A DNA stretch of 64,000 nucleotides from Caloranaerobacter sp050286925 (GTDB lineage Bacteria > Bacillota > Clostridia > Tissierellales > Thermohalobacteraceae): NCBI RefSeq assembly GCF_050286925.1, contig NZ_JBFWFX010000010.1, forward strand, positions 1 through 64,000. Reading direction: 5' to 3'. Each line of letters starts with the position of its first letter. Position 1 is the stretch's first letter. Below the pieces are notes generated by a model, which was not told the origin of the DNA, did not search any database, and was given only the letters and a program-made list of their open reading frames with translations. Shown in pieces: positions 32,861-41,220 of this stretch. The position numbers were made by a program, and so were the translations under genes.

Positions 32861-35204
32861 GATGGAATCAATGCAAGAGCAGGGACATTAACTGCTAATG
32901 AAGACAGATTTATGATGTGGAGAACAATAGATGGTGAAGAAATAGCACCTTTATCTATCCCACAGTTAGAGGTACTGATAAAAGGAATGTTTGAAAAAAA
33001 GATATTTTTAGACCTTATTAAGCATTTTATAGTATTTCAATCTGATGGTAAAGAAACTATTAAGATATTAGCGGGTTATCATCAATATCATGCTGTAAAC
33101 AAAGCTATTAAAAGTACAGAAAGAGCCATAAAAGAAAATGGAGATAGAAAAATAGGTGTTATATGGCATACACAAGGTTCGGGTAAGAGTTTATCTATGG
33201 TGTTTTATACTGGGAAATTAGTTCTTAACATGGATAATCCAACCATTGTAGTAATAACTGATAGAAATGACTTAGATAATCAGTTATTTGCTACATTTAG
33301 TAAATCTAAAGATCTATTAAGACAAACTCCAAAGCAAGCAGAAAGTAGGAGTCATCTTAGAGAGCTTTTGAAAGTTGAATCAGGAGGAATAATATTTACT
33401 ACTATACAAAAATTTGTTCCTGAAGAAAAAGGAGACAATGTTCCTGTTTTAACTGACAGAAAGAATGTAATAGTAATTGCAGATGAGGCACATAGAAGCC
33501 AATATGGATTTGATGCAAATGTTGTTGAAAATAATAAAAAGGAAGAAGCGAGTATAAAATATGGTTATGCCAAATATATGAGAGATGCACTTCCAAACGC
33601 TTCATTTATAGGTTTTACAGGAACTCCTATAGAATTGGCAGATAAAAATACACCTGCTGTATTTGGTGATTATATAGATATTTATGATATGATTAGGGCT
33701 GTTGAAGATGGGACAACAGTTAAGATATATTATGAAAGTAGAATTGCAAAACTTGATTTACCTGAAGAAATGAAACCAGTTATTGATGAGGAATACGAAG
33801 AAATTACTGAATATCAAGAATATAGTGAAAGAGAAAAATTAAAATCTAAATGGTCAAGATTAGAAGCTTTAGTAGGTGCAGAAAAGAGAATTAAACTTAT
33901 TGCAAAGGATATAGTAGAGCATTTTGAAAAAAGGCAACAAGCGTTATTTGGAAAAGCAATGATTGTAGTTATGTCGAGAAGAATTGCTATAGATTTATAT
34001 AAAGAAATAGCAGCCTTAAGACCAGAATGGCATAGTGACGATGACGATAAAGGAGTTATTAAAATAGTTATGACTGGTTCATCAAGTGACCCAGAAGAGT
34101 GGCAGTAATTTATAGGTAATAAGAAGAGAAGGGAGTTATTTGCTAAGAGGATGAAAGATATTAATGATCCTTTAAAAATAGTAATTGTTCAAGATATGTG
34201 GCTAACTGGGTTTGATGTACCTTGTATGCATACCATGTATATAGATAAGCCTATGAAAGGACATAATTTAATGCAGGCTATAGCAAGAGTTAATAGAGTG
34301 TTTAAAGACAAACCAGGTGGGTTAGTAGTAGATTATATTGGTATTGCAGATTCACTTAAAAATGCATTGTCCCAATATACAGAAAGCGATAGAAAAACAG
34401 CTGGTATAGATACAGATATGGCTGTGAATATAATGTTAGAAAAATATGACTTGATTAAAGAATTACTTTATGGATGGGATTATAGTAAGTTTATGACAGG
34501 AAATGCATCAGAAAGAATGCAGATGATAGTTGCAACTGTAGATTATATAATTGGATTAGGGGAAAGAGCAAAGAAAGATTTTATTAAGTATGTAACAGAA
34601 CTTTCAAAAGCTTATGCTTTATGTGCTACAACTGAAGAAGCAGAAAAATTAAATTTGGAAATTGGATTTTTTAAGGCTGTAAAATCAGGTATTATTAAAA
34701 TGATACCGACTAGTAATAAAAAGAAAACAAGATCACAATTAGATAAACAAATTAGTCAATTGATTTCTAAATCAATAATTTCAGAAGAGGTTGTAGATAT
34801 TTTAGATGCAATTGGATTAAATAAACCTAATATTGCAATTCTATCTGATGAATTTTTAGAAGAAGTTAAAGGTTTAAAACATAAGAATTTAGCTGTAGAG
34901 TTATTGAATAGATTACTTAGATGATATATTAAAGCAAATAGCAAGGGATCTTACTCAGTCTATCAAAAAAAATATGAGTGTTGATTGGAATTTAAGAGAG
35001 AGTGTAAGAGCAAAGATGAGAGTTACTATAAAACGATTGCTAAAGAAATATGGATATCCACCAGATCAGCAGCTAAAGGCGATTAAGACTGTTATGGAAC
35101 AGGCTGAACTTATGTGTTCTAACGAAGTATTGTATCATGAACAAGAAGAACATCAATATGATTATTATAAAGCAGCTGATGATAGAGAGACAAAATATCT
35201 GTAA
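32861..35204 (+). pseudogene. hsdR: Type I restriction enzyme HsdR, decayed remnant
   Basis: Superfamily 2 helicase motifs are readable: IWHTQGSGKSLSM (Walker A), ADEAHRSQYG (motif II), SFIGFTGTPIELAD (motif III) and ARVNRVFKDKPGGLVVDYIG. The N-terminal nuclease domain is missing, replaced by the IstA fragment. A TAA at 34106 interrupts the frame in phase; translation would continue in the same frame to 34924. There a frameshift and deletion join NRLL to LDDILKQIARDL, and the C-terminal SVDWNLRESVRAKMR is in another frame (to 35204). hsdM and hsdS are not present. Restriction activity is not expected. Confidence 0.9.
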
Positions 35205-35527
35205 ATAGTTCTATAATTTACAAAGACAAAGTAGAATGAAAATGTTCTTTATAAGAGATTTGTGAGATGTAACTAGATATATAAATTGATATCTTGAATT
35301 TGAATGTGTAGCATGTGGAGAAAAGAAAAAAGTAGGTTTCGGATTATGTCGTCGACCTCCAGTAGTGCAAAAACCCTTGGGGATCGACGACTTTTTGTTT
35401 TTTGCAAAAAACGTGTAAAATTCAATATATAGAATGGTAAAACTCTAGTATATTAGTAGGAATTAACACAAAAAATCAGTTAATTGACTAATATGCAAAA
35501 ATGTGGTATTATCAATAAGTGTAATGG
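35205..35527 (+). promoter_or_regulatory. CRISPR leader region with a conserved-looking hairpin
   Basis: No gene. GTCGTCGA (35348-35355) pairs with TCGACGAC (35384-35391), enclosing CCTCCAGTAGTGCAAAAACC and followed by TTTTTGTTTTTTG. From memory, similar GTCGTCGACCTC hairpins occur in leaders of type I-B/III arrays in Firmicutes; I could not check this. The remaining 130 bases up to the first repeat are very AT-rich, as leaders usually are. Confidence 0.6.
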
Positions 35528-35890
35528 GTTACTAGAGTACCTATAAGGAATTGAAACAAGTTATTAACTAGAATACGATACAAATTATTTTTAAGTTACT
35601 AGAGTACCTATAAGGAATTGAAACAGAGCTAATCAAATAACTGTTGGCGATAATGGAGAAGTTACTAGAGTACCTATAAGGAATTGAAACCAATGTTTGC
35701 GACGAATACGACGATTTAATGCTAGAGTTACTAGAGTACCTATAAGGAATTGAAACACATTTGAAACCATAGATGGCGTTTTAAATCATTCTGTTACTAG
35801 AGTACCTATAAGGAATTGAAACATATAAACAGGTTTCTTTGGTCTTCCTTGAGAATCTGTGTTACTAGAGTACCTATAAGGAATTGAAAC
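35528..35890 (+). CRISPR. CRISPR array, six 30-bp repeats and five spacers, no cas genes nearby
   Basis: Six identical 30-base repeats begin GTTACTAGAGTACC and end AAGGAATTGAAAC, at 35528, 35595, 35661, 35727, 35793 and 35861. Spacers are 37, 36, 36, 36 and 38 bases, all different. The ATTGAAAC 3' end matches the 5' handle of type I-B and III crRNAs, so transcription should run on the + strand from the AT-rich leader on the left. No degenerate terminal repeat is seen. No cas gene is present within the window, so the array must use cas genes elsewhere or be orphaned. Confidence 0.97.
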
Positions 35891-35920
35891 CTTTACACCC
35901 AAATAGATACGGTATAGTAT

Positions 35921-36050
35921 GATAAACACGGGGACGGTTTTGTTGTATCTAAAAAGTTTGATGAGATAAATAGAATAAATTTTTCAAGACGACGAGGATA
36001 AAGAAGAAAAGGATGAGCAAACAAAAGAACTGTTCCTTTGTATCTGGTAC
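35921..36050. repeat. GGGGACGGTT-type repeat, duplicated at 37385
   Basis: ACACGGGGACGGTTTTGTTG and the following ~90 bases (TTTGATGAGATAAATAGAAT...) closely match 37390-37480, with a weaker reverse-complementary partner (AAAAGAACTGTTCC) at about 36025. The 3' part runs into a gene scrap in one frame ending GTEWIDLEDIKKEKSEITK and stop at about 36104. Confidence 0.6.
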
Positions 36051-36116
36051 AGAATGGATTGATTTAGAAGACATAAAAAAAGAAAAATCTGAAATAACAA
36101 AGTAAATTCATAACAA

Positions 36117-36168
36117 AAGTCATGTAATTTTAGGCTTTAAATGTCTAAATTTGCATGGCTTTTTTTGT
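36117..36168 (+). terminator. Terminator-like hairpin
   Basis: AGTCATG and AATTTTAG on the left pair with CTAAATT and CATGGCT on the right (one G-T pair), followed by TTTTTTTG. It follows the gene scrap that ends near 36104. Between here and the next repeat (36170-36314) I see only AT-rich sequence. Confidence 0.65.
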
Positions 36169-36314
36169 ATAATGGGAAGGTTTGTGATATAGGGTTTAAC
36201 AAAAAATATATTGATTAGAACATTTTTTTGAAAGAACAAAAAATTACAGGATTATTCTAATTATTGTAGAATAAGTAAATATATTTTTTTATGAGATTAT
36301 ATAGTTATTAAAAG

Positions 36315-36511
36315 AACAAAATCTTCGATTTAAATAAATTAAGGTAGATTTTGCATATATCCATTACGGAAATTATATTTAAAATTATCCACAAATTAAT
36401 ACAGTTTATAACGACTCTGGCATGTAAACATGCCAGATAAAGTTTCAATAAAATCGACATTAAATTTTTAAAATATAAGATTTTATTATAATTTCCTATG
36501 GATTATAAAAA
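36315..36511 (+). repeat. Two-hairpin repeat, full-length copy upstream of the fusion gene
   Basis: Left end ACAAAATCTTCGATTTAAAT, inner stem CTGGCATGT/ACATGCCAG, and right end TATAATTTCCTATGGATTAT. ATCCATTACGGAAATTATA on the left can pair with the right end, enclosing the inner hairpin. The element ends 45 bases before the ATG of the downstream gene. Confidence 0.88.
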
Positions 36512-36555
36512 GATGGAATATTTACATGCTATAAAAAAATGAAAGGAGATAAGTA

Positions 36556-37383
36556 ATGAAAGAATATCTAGGGAAAAAAGTTATGGTAGTTATAGACAGA
36601 CCATTAGGGTCTAAACATCCAGAACATGAATTTATATATCCAATAAATTATGGATATCTTTCTAATACAGTTTCAGGGGATGGAGAAGAAATAGATGCCT
36701 ATGTTTTGGGCGAGTTTAAAGCACTAGAATCCTATGAAGGGTATGTTACCGCAATAATACAGCGAAAAAATGATAATGAAGATAAATTGGTGGTTTGCAA
36801 AGACTTAAATATGTATAATAAAGACCAAATTAGAGCATTAGTGGAGTTTCAAGAGAGATTTTTTGAAACAGAAATTATTATGTATGAGGATGAGGCTGAA
36901 AAAGATATAGATGGTGAAACAATAGAATTTGATGTTTTAAAAAGAGAATTTATAGATATAGTTAATTCAAAAAAATTTATGGTATTTGCAACAAGTAAAG
37001 ATAATAGAGTTACTGCAAGAAATGTAAGTTGTGTTTTAATAGATTCAAAAATATATTTTCAAACAGATAAAACTTTCTTAAAGTATGAACAGATAAAAAG
37101 CAATCCTAATGTGGCTTTATGTATTGATAATTTTCAAATTGAGGGATATGCAAAAATAAAAGGGCATCCATTTGAAAAAGAAAATAAAAATTTTATAGAA
37201 GTATTTAGAGAAGTACATAATGGTTCTTTTAATGCATATTCTCATATGGAAAATGAAGTAGTTATAGAAGTTGAGCCAAAATTTGTTACAGTATGGAAGT
37301 ATGAAAATGGAAAGCCTTTTAGGGAGTTTTTAGATTTTAGAAATGGAAGGGCATATAGAAAATATTATGATAATAGTAAATAG
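36556..37383 (+). CDS. Fusion of pyrophosphatase-like domain and pyridoxamine-oxidase-like flavin fold
   Basis: 275 residues. Residues 1-110 resemble a minimal family I inorganic pyrophosphatase: HEFIYPINYGYL and SGDGEEIDAYVLGEF match the PADYGF...DGDPLD pattern, with acidic metal ligands. Residues 120-275 are a pyridoxamine 5'-phosphate oxidase-like split barrel (FMVFATSKDNRVTARNVSCV, then IKSNPNVALCIDNFQIEGYA), likely binding flavin or a related cofactor. The pairing of a phosphohydrolase and a flavin fold in one chain is unusual; a short acidic linker separates them. A decayed duplicate lies at 30433. GGAGAT precedes the ATG. Confidence 0.8.
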   Translation: MKEYLGKKVMVVIDRPLGSKHPEHEFIYPINYGYLSNTVSGDGEEIDAYVLGEFKALESYEGYVTAIIQRKNDNEDKLVVCKDLNMYNKDQIRALVEFQERFFETEIIMYEDEAEKDIDGETIEFDVLKREFIDIVNSKKFMVFATSKDNRVTARNVSCVLIDSKIYFQTDKTFLKYEQIKSNPNVALCIDNFQIEGYAKIKGHPFEKENKNFIEVFREVHNGSFNAYSHMENEVVIEVEPKFVTVWKYENGKPFREFLDFRNGRAYRKYYDNSK

Positions 37384-37384
37384 A

Positions 37385-37480
37385 GACAAGGAGAAACATG
37401 GAGACAGTTCTGTTGTATTCAAAAAATTTAATGAGATAAATATAATAATTTTTTTCAAGAAAACGAGGAAAAAAAGAGAG
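37385..37480. repeat. Second copy of the GGGGACGGTT-type long repeat
   Basis: AACATGGAGACAGTTCTGTTG and the following ~80 bases align with 35930-36010, allowing scattered changes. It directly follows the stop of the fusion gene and ends in the ribosome site of the small membrane gene. Confidence 0.6.
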
Positions 37481-37488
37481 GGATAAGT

Positions 37489-37698
37489 ATGTTTTTTTCT
37501 ATACTTAGATATTTGCTAATAATTATATTGATACGTGTATTTGTAAATATTGGAAAAAGAAAGAAATTTGAAACTCCTGAAGAAAAAAAGAAAAGAGAAG
37601 ATAGAGAGTTAAACTTATTATTATATACATACATTCTTATATTTGTAAGTTTTTGGATAGGGTTGGCTATATATATTATAAAATTATCTATACAATAA
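37489..37698 (+). CDS. Small two-helix membrane protein, unknown function
   Basis: 69 residues: a hydrophobic segment at 3-20 (ILRYLLIIILIRVFVNI), a charged stretch KRKKFETPEEKKKREDRE, then a second hydrophobic segment at 45-66. The arrangement predicts a hairpin with the charged loop in the cytoplasm. AGAGAGGG precedes the ATG at good spacing. No known family is evident. It is flanked by repeats of the GACGGTT type on both sides. Confidence 0.6.
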   Translation: MFFSILRYLLIIILIRVFVNIGKRKKFETPEEKKKREDRELNLLLYTYILIFVSFWIGLAIYIIKLSIQ

Positions 37699-37729
37699 AA
37701 TTATATTTTTTATCATAGGGAAACATGAG

Positions 37730-37759
37730 GACGGTTCTATTGTATCAAACCGTCTTTTT
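37730..37759 (+). terminator. GACGGTT/AACCGTC hairpin with T-run
   Basis: GACGGTT (37730-37736) and AACCGTC (37748-37754) with TTTTT directly after. It serves as a terminator for the small gene and also belongs to the repeat family with GGGACGGTT arms. From here to 37974 I see no gene, only AT-rich DNA. Confidence 0.7.
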
Positions 37760-37974
37760 ATATCTGACAGAAGAATTTGGTGGAACAAAGATTTGAATTG
37801 CAATCAAATAGTAAAAAATAGGACAAATTGGTATGATGTAGGGTTTAAAAAATAATTAGTAAAAAATTATACAAATAAAAATCTTTACAAATATACAATT
37901 TAAATGATAATATACTAAATATAGACAGAATACCCATGTTATTAAATCGATATCTAATTGTTAAATTAACTAAG

Positions 37975-38090
37975 AACAAAATCTTCGGTTTAAACAAATT
38001 AAGGAAGATTTTGTTGAAATCCATAAACGGAAATTATATTTGAATTTATCTACAATTTAAAGTGGTTTAATAATTTCCTATGGATTATAA
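37975..38090 (+). repeat. Two-hairpin repeat, short copy upstream of the MFS gene
   Basis: The left hairpin (ACAAAATCTTC/GAAGATTTTGT) is intact. The second hairpin is shortened: ATCCATAAACGGAAATTATA... pairs with TAATAATTTCCTATGGAT around a small inner loop, with the CTGGCATGT hairpin deleted. It ends 26 bases before the preferred ATG of the transporter. Confidence 0.85.
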
Positions 38091-38115
38091 AAAAACGTTA
38101 ACAAGGGAGATTGTA

Positions 38116-39384
38116 ATGGATCATGTGTTTATAAAAAATAAAAACTTTAGATATTTAATGTTAGGTAAATTGGTGTCTTTAATTGGTTCTAATTTACAAA
38201 TTTTTGCTTTATCTTTACATGTTTTAAAAATAACAGGATCAGCAACGGAATTTTCTAAAATTTTGATTATTTCGCTAATACCAGAAATTATATTAACACC
38301 TTTTGCAGGAGTAATTGTAGATTGGTTAGACAGGAAAAAGATTATTGTTTATTCTGATTTATTAAGCGGTATTATCATAGCAGCATATGTTTTATTTTTC
38401 AATGCTGGTTTAAATAACCTTATCAGTATTTATATTTTGAGTTTTATTATATCAATTATATCAGCTTTATTTCAGCCAGCTATTTTAACAGTTATCCCCA
38501 GTATAGTAGATGATGAGGATTTAGAAGATGCTAATAGTGTTAATTCGGGAATTATGAATGTAGGAGAGTTAATTTCTCCATTCATTGCTGGGATTTTAAT
38601 GTATAGATTTGGAATTAATTTTATATTATATGCTAATGCAGTTAGCTTTATTTTATCAGCATTCAGTGAAATGTTTATAGATATACCACCTCTTGAAAGA
38701 AAAGAAGAACATTTTTCATTGAATCAATATAAGGAAGATTTTAAAGAGGGTTTTAACTTTATTTATAAAACTAATGGGTTGAAAATGATTATTTTGCTTG
38801 GTATAGGGATTAATTTTATTTTATCCCCTATAACTACAATTGGAGTAACCTACATATACAAAGTAATTATTGGAGTAAATGACAAACTATATGGTTTTGC
38901 TGAAAGTATTGCTGCTTTTTCAATGATTATTGCTCCTATTGTATTTTCAGCTTATAAATCTAAATCCAACAATCCTTATAAGATGATTATGGGAATGATA
39001 TATGCTAGTTTAACTATATTTCTGATGGGATTGGTAGTTTCTAGTGTTTTTAAAGGAATATTTACTAAAAATCAGTTGTATTACTTATTTATTGTTTTAG
39101 AATTTTTATTAATTTTCTTTATCAGCATTTCAAATATTGCTTTAGTAGTTATTTTTCAAAAAATTGTTCCTCTAGAAAAAATGGGTAGAGTCTCTGCTAT
39201 ATTAAATGCTTCTTGTATGATTGCAGCACCACTTGGACAGTTTTTTATAGCACTTTTATATGATTATGTATCTGCTACAATTACAACGATGTTTATGGGT
39301 GGTGTTTTTTTATTAGTTGTACTGATTAATAAAAAACGAGTAATAAAAACACTGGAAGATGATTTAGAATATTCGAAATATTGA
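38116..39384 (+). CDS. MFS transporter, macrolide-efflux-like
   Basis: About 422 residues with twelve predicted membrane segments. GKLVSLIGSNLQIFALSLHVLKITGSA and PEIILTPFAGVIVDWLDRKKI (cited in parts) fit the DHA3 drug-efflux branch of the major facilitator superfamily, including the D-RK loop between helices 2 and 3. It probably exports a drug-like compound. The ATG at 38116 follows AAGGGAGA; the earlier ATG at 38080 belongs to the repeat's right end. No regulator is adjacent. Confidence 0.85.
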   Translation: MDHVFIKNKNFRYLMLGKLVSLIGSNLQIFALSLHVLKITGSATEFSKILIISLIPEIILTPFAGVIVDWLDRKKIIVYSDLLSGIIIAAYVLFFNAGLNNLISIYILSFIISIISALFQPAILTVIPSIVDDEDLEDANSVNSGIMNVGELISPFIAGILMYRFGINFILYANAVSFILSAFSEMFIDIPPLERKEEHFSLNQYKEDFKEGFNFIYKTNGLKMIILLGIGINFILSPITTIGVTYIYKVIIGVNDKLYGFAESIAAFSMIIAPIVFSAYKSKSNNPYKMIMGMIYASLTIFLMGLVVSSVFKGIFTKNQLYYLFIVLEFLLIFFISISNIALVVIFQKIVPLEKMGRVSAILNASCMIAAPLGQFFIALLYDYVSATITTMFMGGVFLLVVLINKKRVIKTLEDDLEYSKY

Positions 39385-39489
39385 ATCAACGTTACTAGAA
39401 AATGTCATTAAAATTTATTAGAAAAAAGATCATTATATGAATTAGATTATTAAGAAGAATATAATATATGATTTTTTAAGGAGGATTTT

Positions 39490-40536
39490 ATGGACTGGTT
39501 AAATAAATTTGGATGGTATGAGTATAGTGAGTTTCCTGCAGAAGATGTTGGAAGAATAATTACTGACTATGGCAAACGATTTAAAGTGGTGACTAAAGAT
39601 GGAATTAAAACAGGAGTAATAGCTGGTAATCTGCTCAATAGAGCATTAGATAATTCTGATTTGCCTTGTATAGGGGACTGGGTTAAGATAAATAATGTAT
39701 CTGATGATGAATGTGTTATAACTTACGTGTTAAAGAGAAAAAATAAAATTTCTCGTAAATGTCGCGGTAGAAAAGTAGAAGAGCAAATTATAGCTGCAAA
39801 TATTGATTATGCTTTTATTATTATTCCTATGGATAATATAACATCAAAAATCAATGTTGATAAATTCTTATTAATATGTAGAAATGAAAATATTAAACCT
39901 ATATTGCTTTTAAGTAAAATTGATGTTTTAGAAGATTTGCGAGTAATTGAAGATTTCAAAGCATATTACAAGGATATTGAGATATTTCCTATTAGTACTA
40001 CTGAGCTTATTGGTGTAGAGGAATTGAAAGTATATTTTAATCATAACAAAACTTCAGTTTTTATTGGACCGTCTGGAGCAGGTAAATCTACACTAATCAA
40101 TTATTTAGCAGGAAAAAATATAATGAAAACCAATTCGGTTTCAGAGAAAGATTTAAGAGGTAGACACACTACTACTTTTAAAAATTTAATCCTTTTAGAT
40201 TCTGGTGGGTTAATCATTGATACACCAGGATTGATTAATGTGATTCCGTGGTGTGAAGATAATGTATTAGAAGATGTTTATGATGATATTGAAGATTTAG
40301 TGAAGATGTGTAAATTTAGAAACTGTACTCATACCAATGAACCTGAATGTATGGTTAGAGAAGCTATTAAATCTGGAGTTATTTCTCAAGATAGGTTTAA
40401 TAATTATATTAAAATCAAAAAAGAAGTTGAGTATATTAACTCTGTCCATAGATTTAAAGGGAATTCTTCTACTTGGGAGGATATTGAGAATATAAGAAAA
40501 GTCCAAAAGAAAAAAGTCTATCGTAAACGTAGATAA
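39490..40536 (+). CDS. rsgA: RsgA/YjeQ-family ribosome-associated GTPase (paralog-like)
   Basis: 348 residues. An N-terminal OB-like domain (residues 20-110) with GDWVKI is followed by a circularly permuted GTPase: LLLSKIDV (G4), FIGPSGAGKSTLINYL (G1), LRGRHTTTF (G2) and IIDTPGL (G3). A C-terminal zinc motif CKFRNCTHTNEPECMV is present. RsgA helps mature the 30S ribosomal subunit. The position in an accessory region and the basic C-terminal tail suggest a second, possibly acquired copy rather than the housekeeping rsgA, which is usually next to ribulose-phosphate epimerase and thiamine pyrophosphokinase genes. Confidence 0.88.
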   Translation: MDWLNKFGWYEYSEFPAEDVGRIITDYGKRFKVVTKDGIKTGVIAGNLLNRALDNSDLPCIGDWVKINNVSDDECVITYVLKRKNKISRKCRGRKVEEQIIAANIDYAFIIIPMDNITSKINVDKFLLICRNENIKPILLLSKIDVLEDLRVIEDFKAYYKDIEIFPISTTELIGVEELKVYFNHNKTSVFIGPSGAGKSTLINYLAGKNIMKTNSVSEKDLRGRHTTTFKNLILLDSGGLIIDTPGLINVIPWCEDNVLEDVYDDIEDLVKMCKFRNCTHTNEPECMVREAIKSGVISQDRFNNYIKIKKEVEYINSVHRFKGNSSTWEDIENIRKVQKKKVYRKRR

Positions 40537-40553
40537 GAAATATGAGGAAACAA

Positions 40554-40610
40554 GGGGACGGTTCTTTTGCATCCTAAAAATGAATGAGGAAACAGAAAAA
40601 CCGTCCCTCT
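40554..40610. repeat. GGGACGGTT inverted repeat
   Basis: GGGACGGTT (40555-40563) and AACCGTCCC (about 40599-40607) flank 35 bases. The arms match the hairpins at 37730 and 35930. It follows the RsgA-like stop and may act as its terminator. Confidence 0.65.
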
Positions 40611-40667
40611 GTATTATTGATATAGACTATTCAGTATAGTATAATGATAAAAAGAGGTGAATTAATT

Positions 40668-41003
40668 ATGGATAAGGAAATTTTAGATTTTCTCAAAGAG
40701 TTTAAAAATGAATTAAATAATAAGTTTGATGAATTAAATGGTAATTTTAATGAATTGAATAGTAAGTTTGATGAATTGAATAGTAGATTTGATAGTCTAG
40801 AATTACAAGTAAAAGAAAATACTCAAATTTTAAAGGCTTTAGAACATTCTACTCAAATCAATAGAGCAGAACATGATAGAATAATAAATGATATAGCACA
40901 TATTAAAGGAGATATAGAAGCAATTAAAGAAGACTTAAGTATAGTAGAAGAAGTAACAGCAAATAATTGGGCTAATATTGCAAAATTAAAAAGAGCAAGA
41001 TAA
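40668..41003 (+). CDS. Coiled-coil protein with short internal repeats
   Basis: 111 residues, almost wholly helical. Residues 15-45 consist of a seven-residue unit repeated four times (NNKFDEL, NGNFNEL, NSKFDEL, NSRFDSL), a classic coiled-coil heptad, then KENTQILKALEHSTQIN and a second coiled-coil. Similar short proteins occur widely in Firmicutes and near mobile elements; no function is known. GAGGTGA precedes the ATG at 40668; the upstream ATG at 40644 has no ribosome site. Confidence 0.75.
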   Translation: MDKEILDFLKEFKNELNNKFDELNGNFNELNSKFDELNSRFDSLELQVKENTQILKALEHSTQINRAEHDRIINDIAHIKGDIEAIKEDLSIVEEVTANNWANIAKLKRAR

Positions 41004-41027
41004 AAAATGTAATGATATAGAAATCAT

Positions 41028-41058
41028 TATATAGGGAAGAATCCCTTATAGCTTTTTA
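41028..41058 (+). terminator. Terminator of the coiled-coil gene
   Basis: TATAGGGA/TCCCTTATA stem with an AGAA loop and a following CTTTTT. Confidence 0.7.
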
Positions 41059-41105
41059 ATATGTTAAAACTAATATTGTCTAAAACCGATAACTGATATA
41101 ATTAA

Positions 41106-41154
41106 AACCATGAAGGTTTTCATGATTATAGAAAATCATTCATGGTTATTTTTA
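41106..41154 (+). terminator. Second hairpin with T-run before larC
   Basis: AACCATGAA/TTCATGGTT with inner pairing of TGATT/AATCA, followed by ATTTTTATT. A promoter for larC should lie between here and 41220. Confidence 0.65.
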
Positions 41155-41220
41155 TTATCATAAACTCGTGATTGGTTTATACTATAAAGGCAAAAAATTT
41201 GAAAATGGGAGAGATAAGTT

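Noticed and set aside
34151..34924. A separate restriction-helicase gene starting at 34151
   Set aside because: It is in the same frame as the upstream hsdR sequence and only separated by one nonsense codon, so it is part of the same decayed gene.
36010..36104. Small gene ending GTEWIDLEDIKKEKSEITK
   Set aside because: No start codon with a ribosome site; it appears to be a scrap attached to a repeat.
38080..38115. Longer N terminus (MDYKK...) for the MFS gene, and likewise at 48972 for bioF and 59839 for phnE
   Set aside because: The upstream ATG is the right end of the repeat (ATGGATTAT) in all three cases; a proper ribosome site precedes the later ATG.
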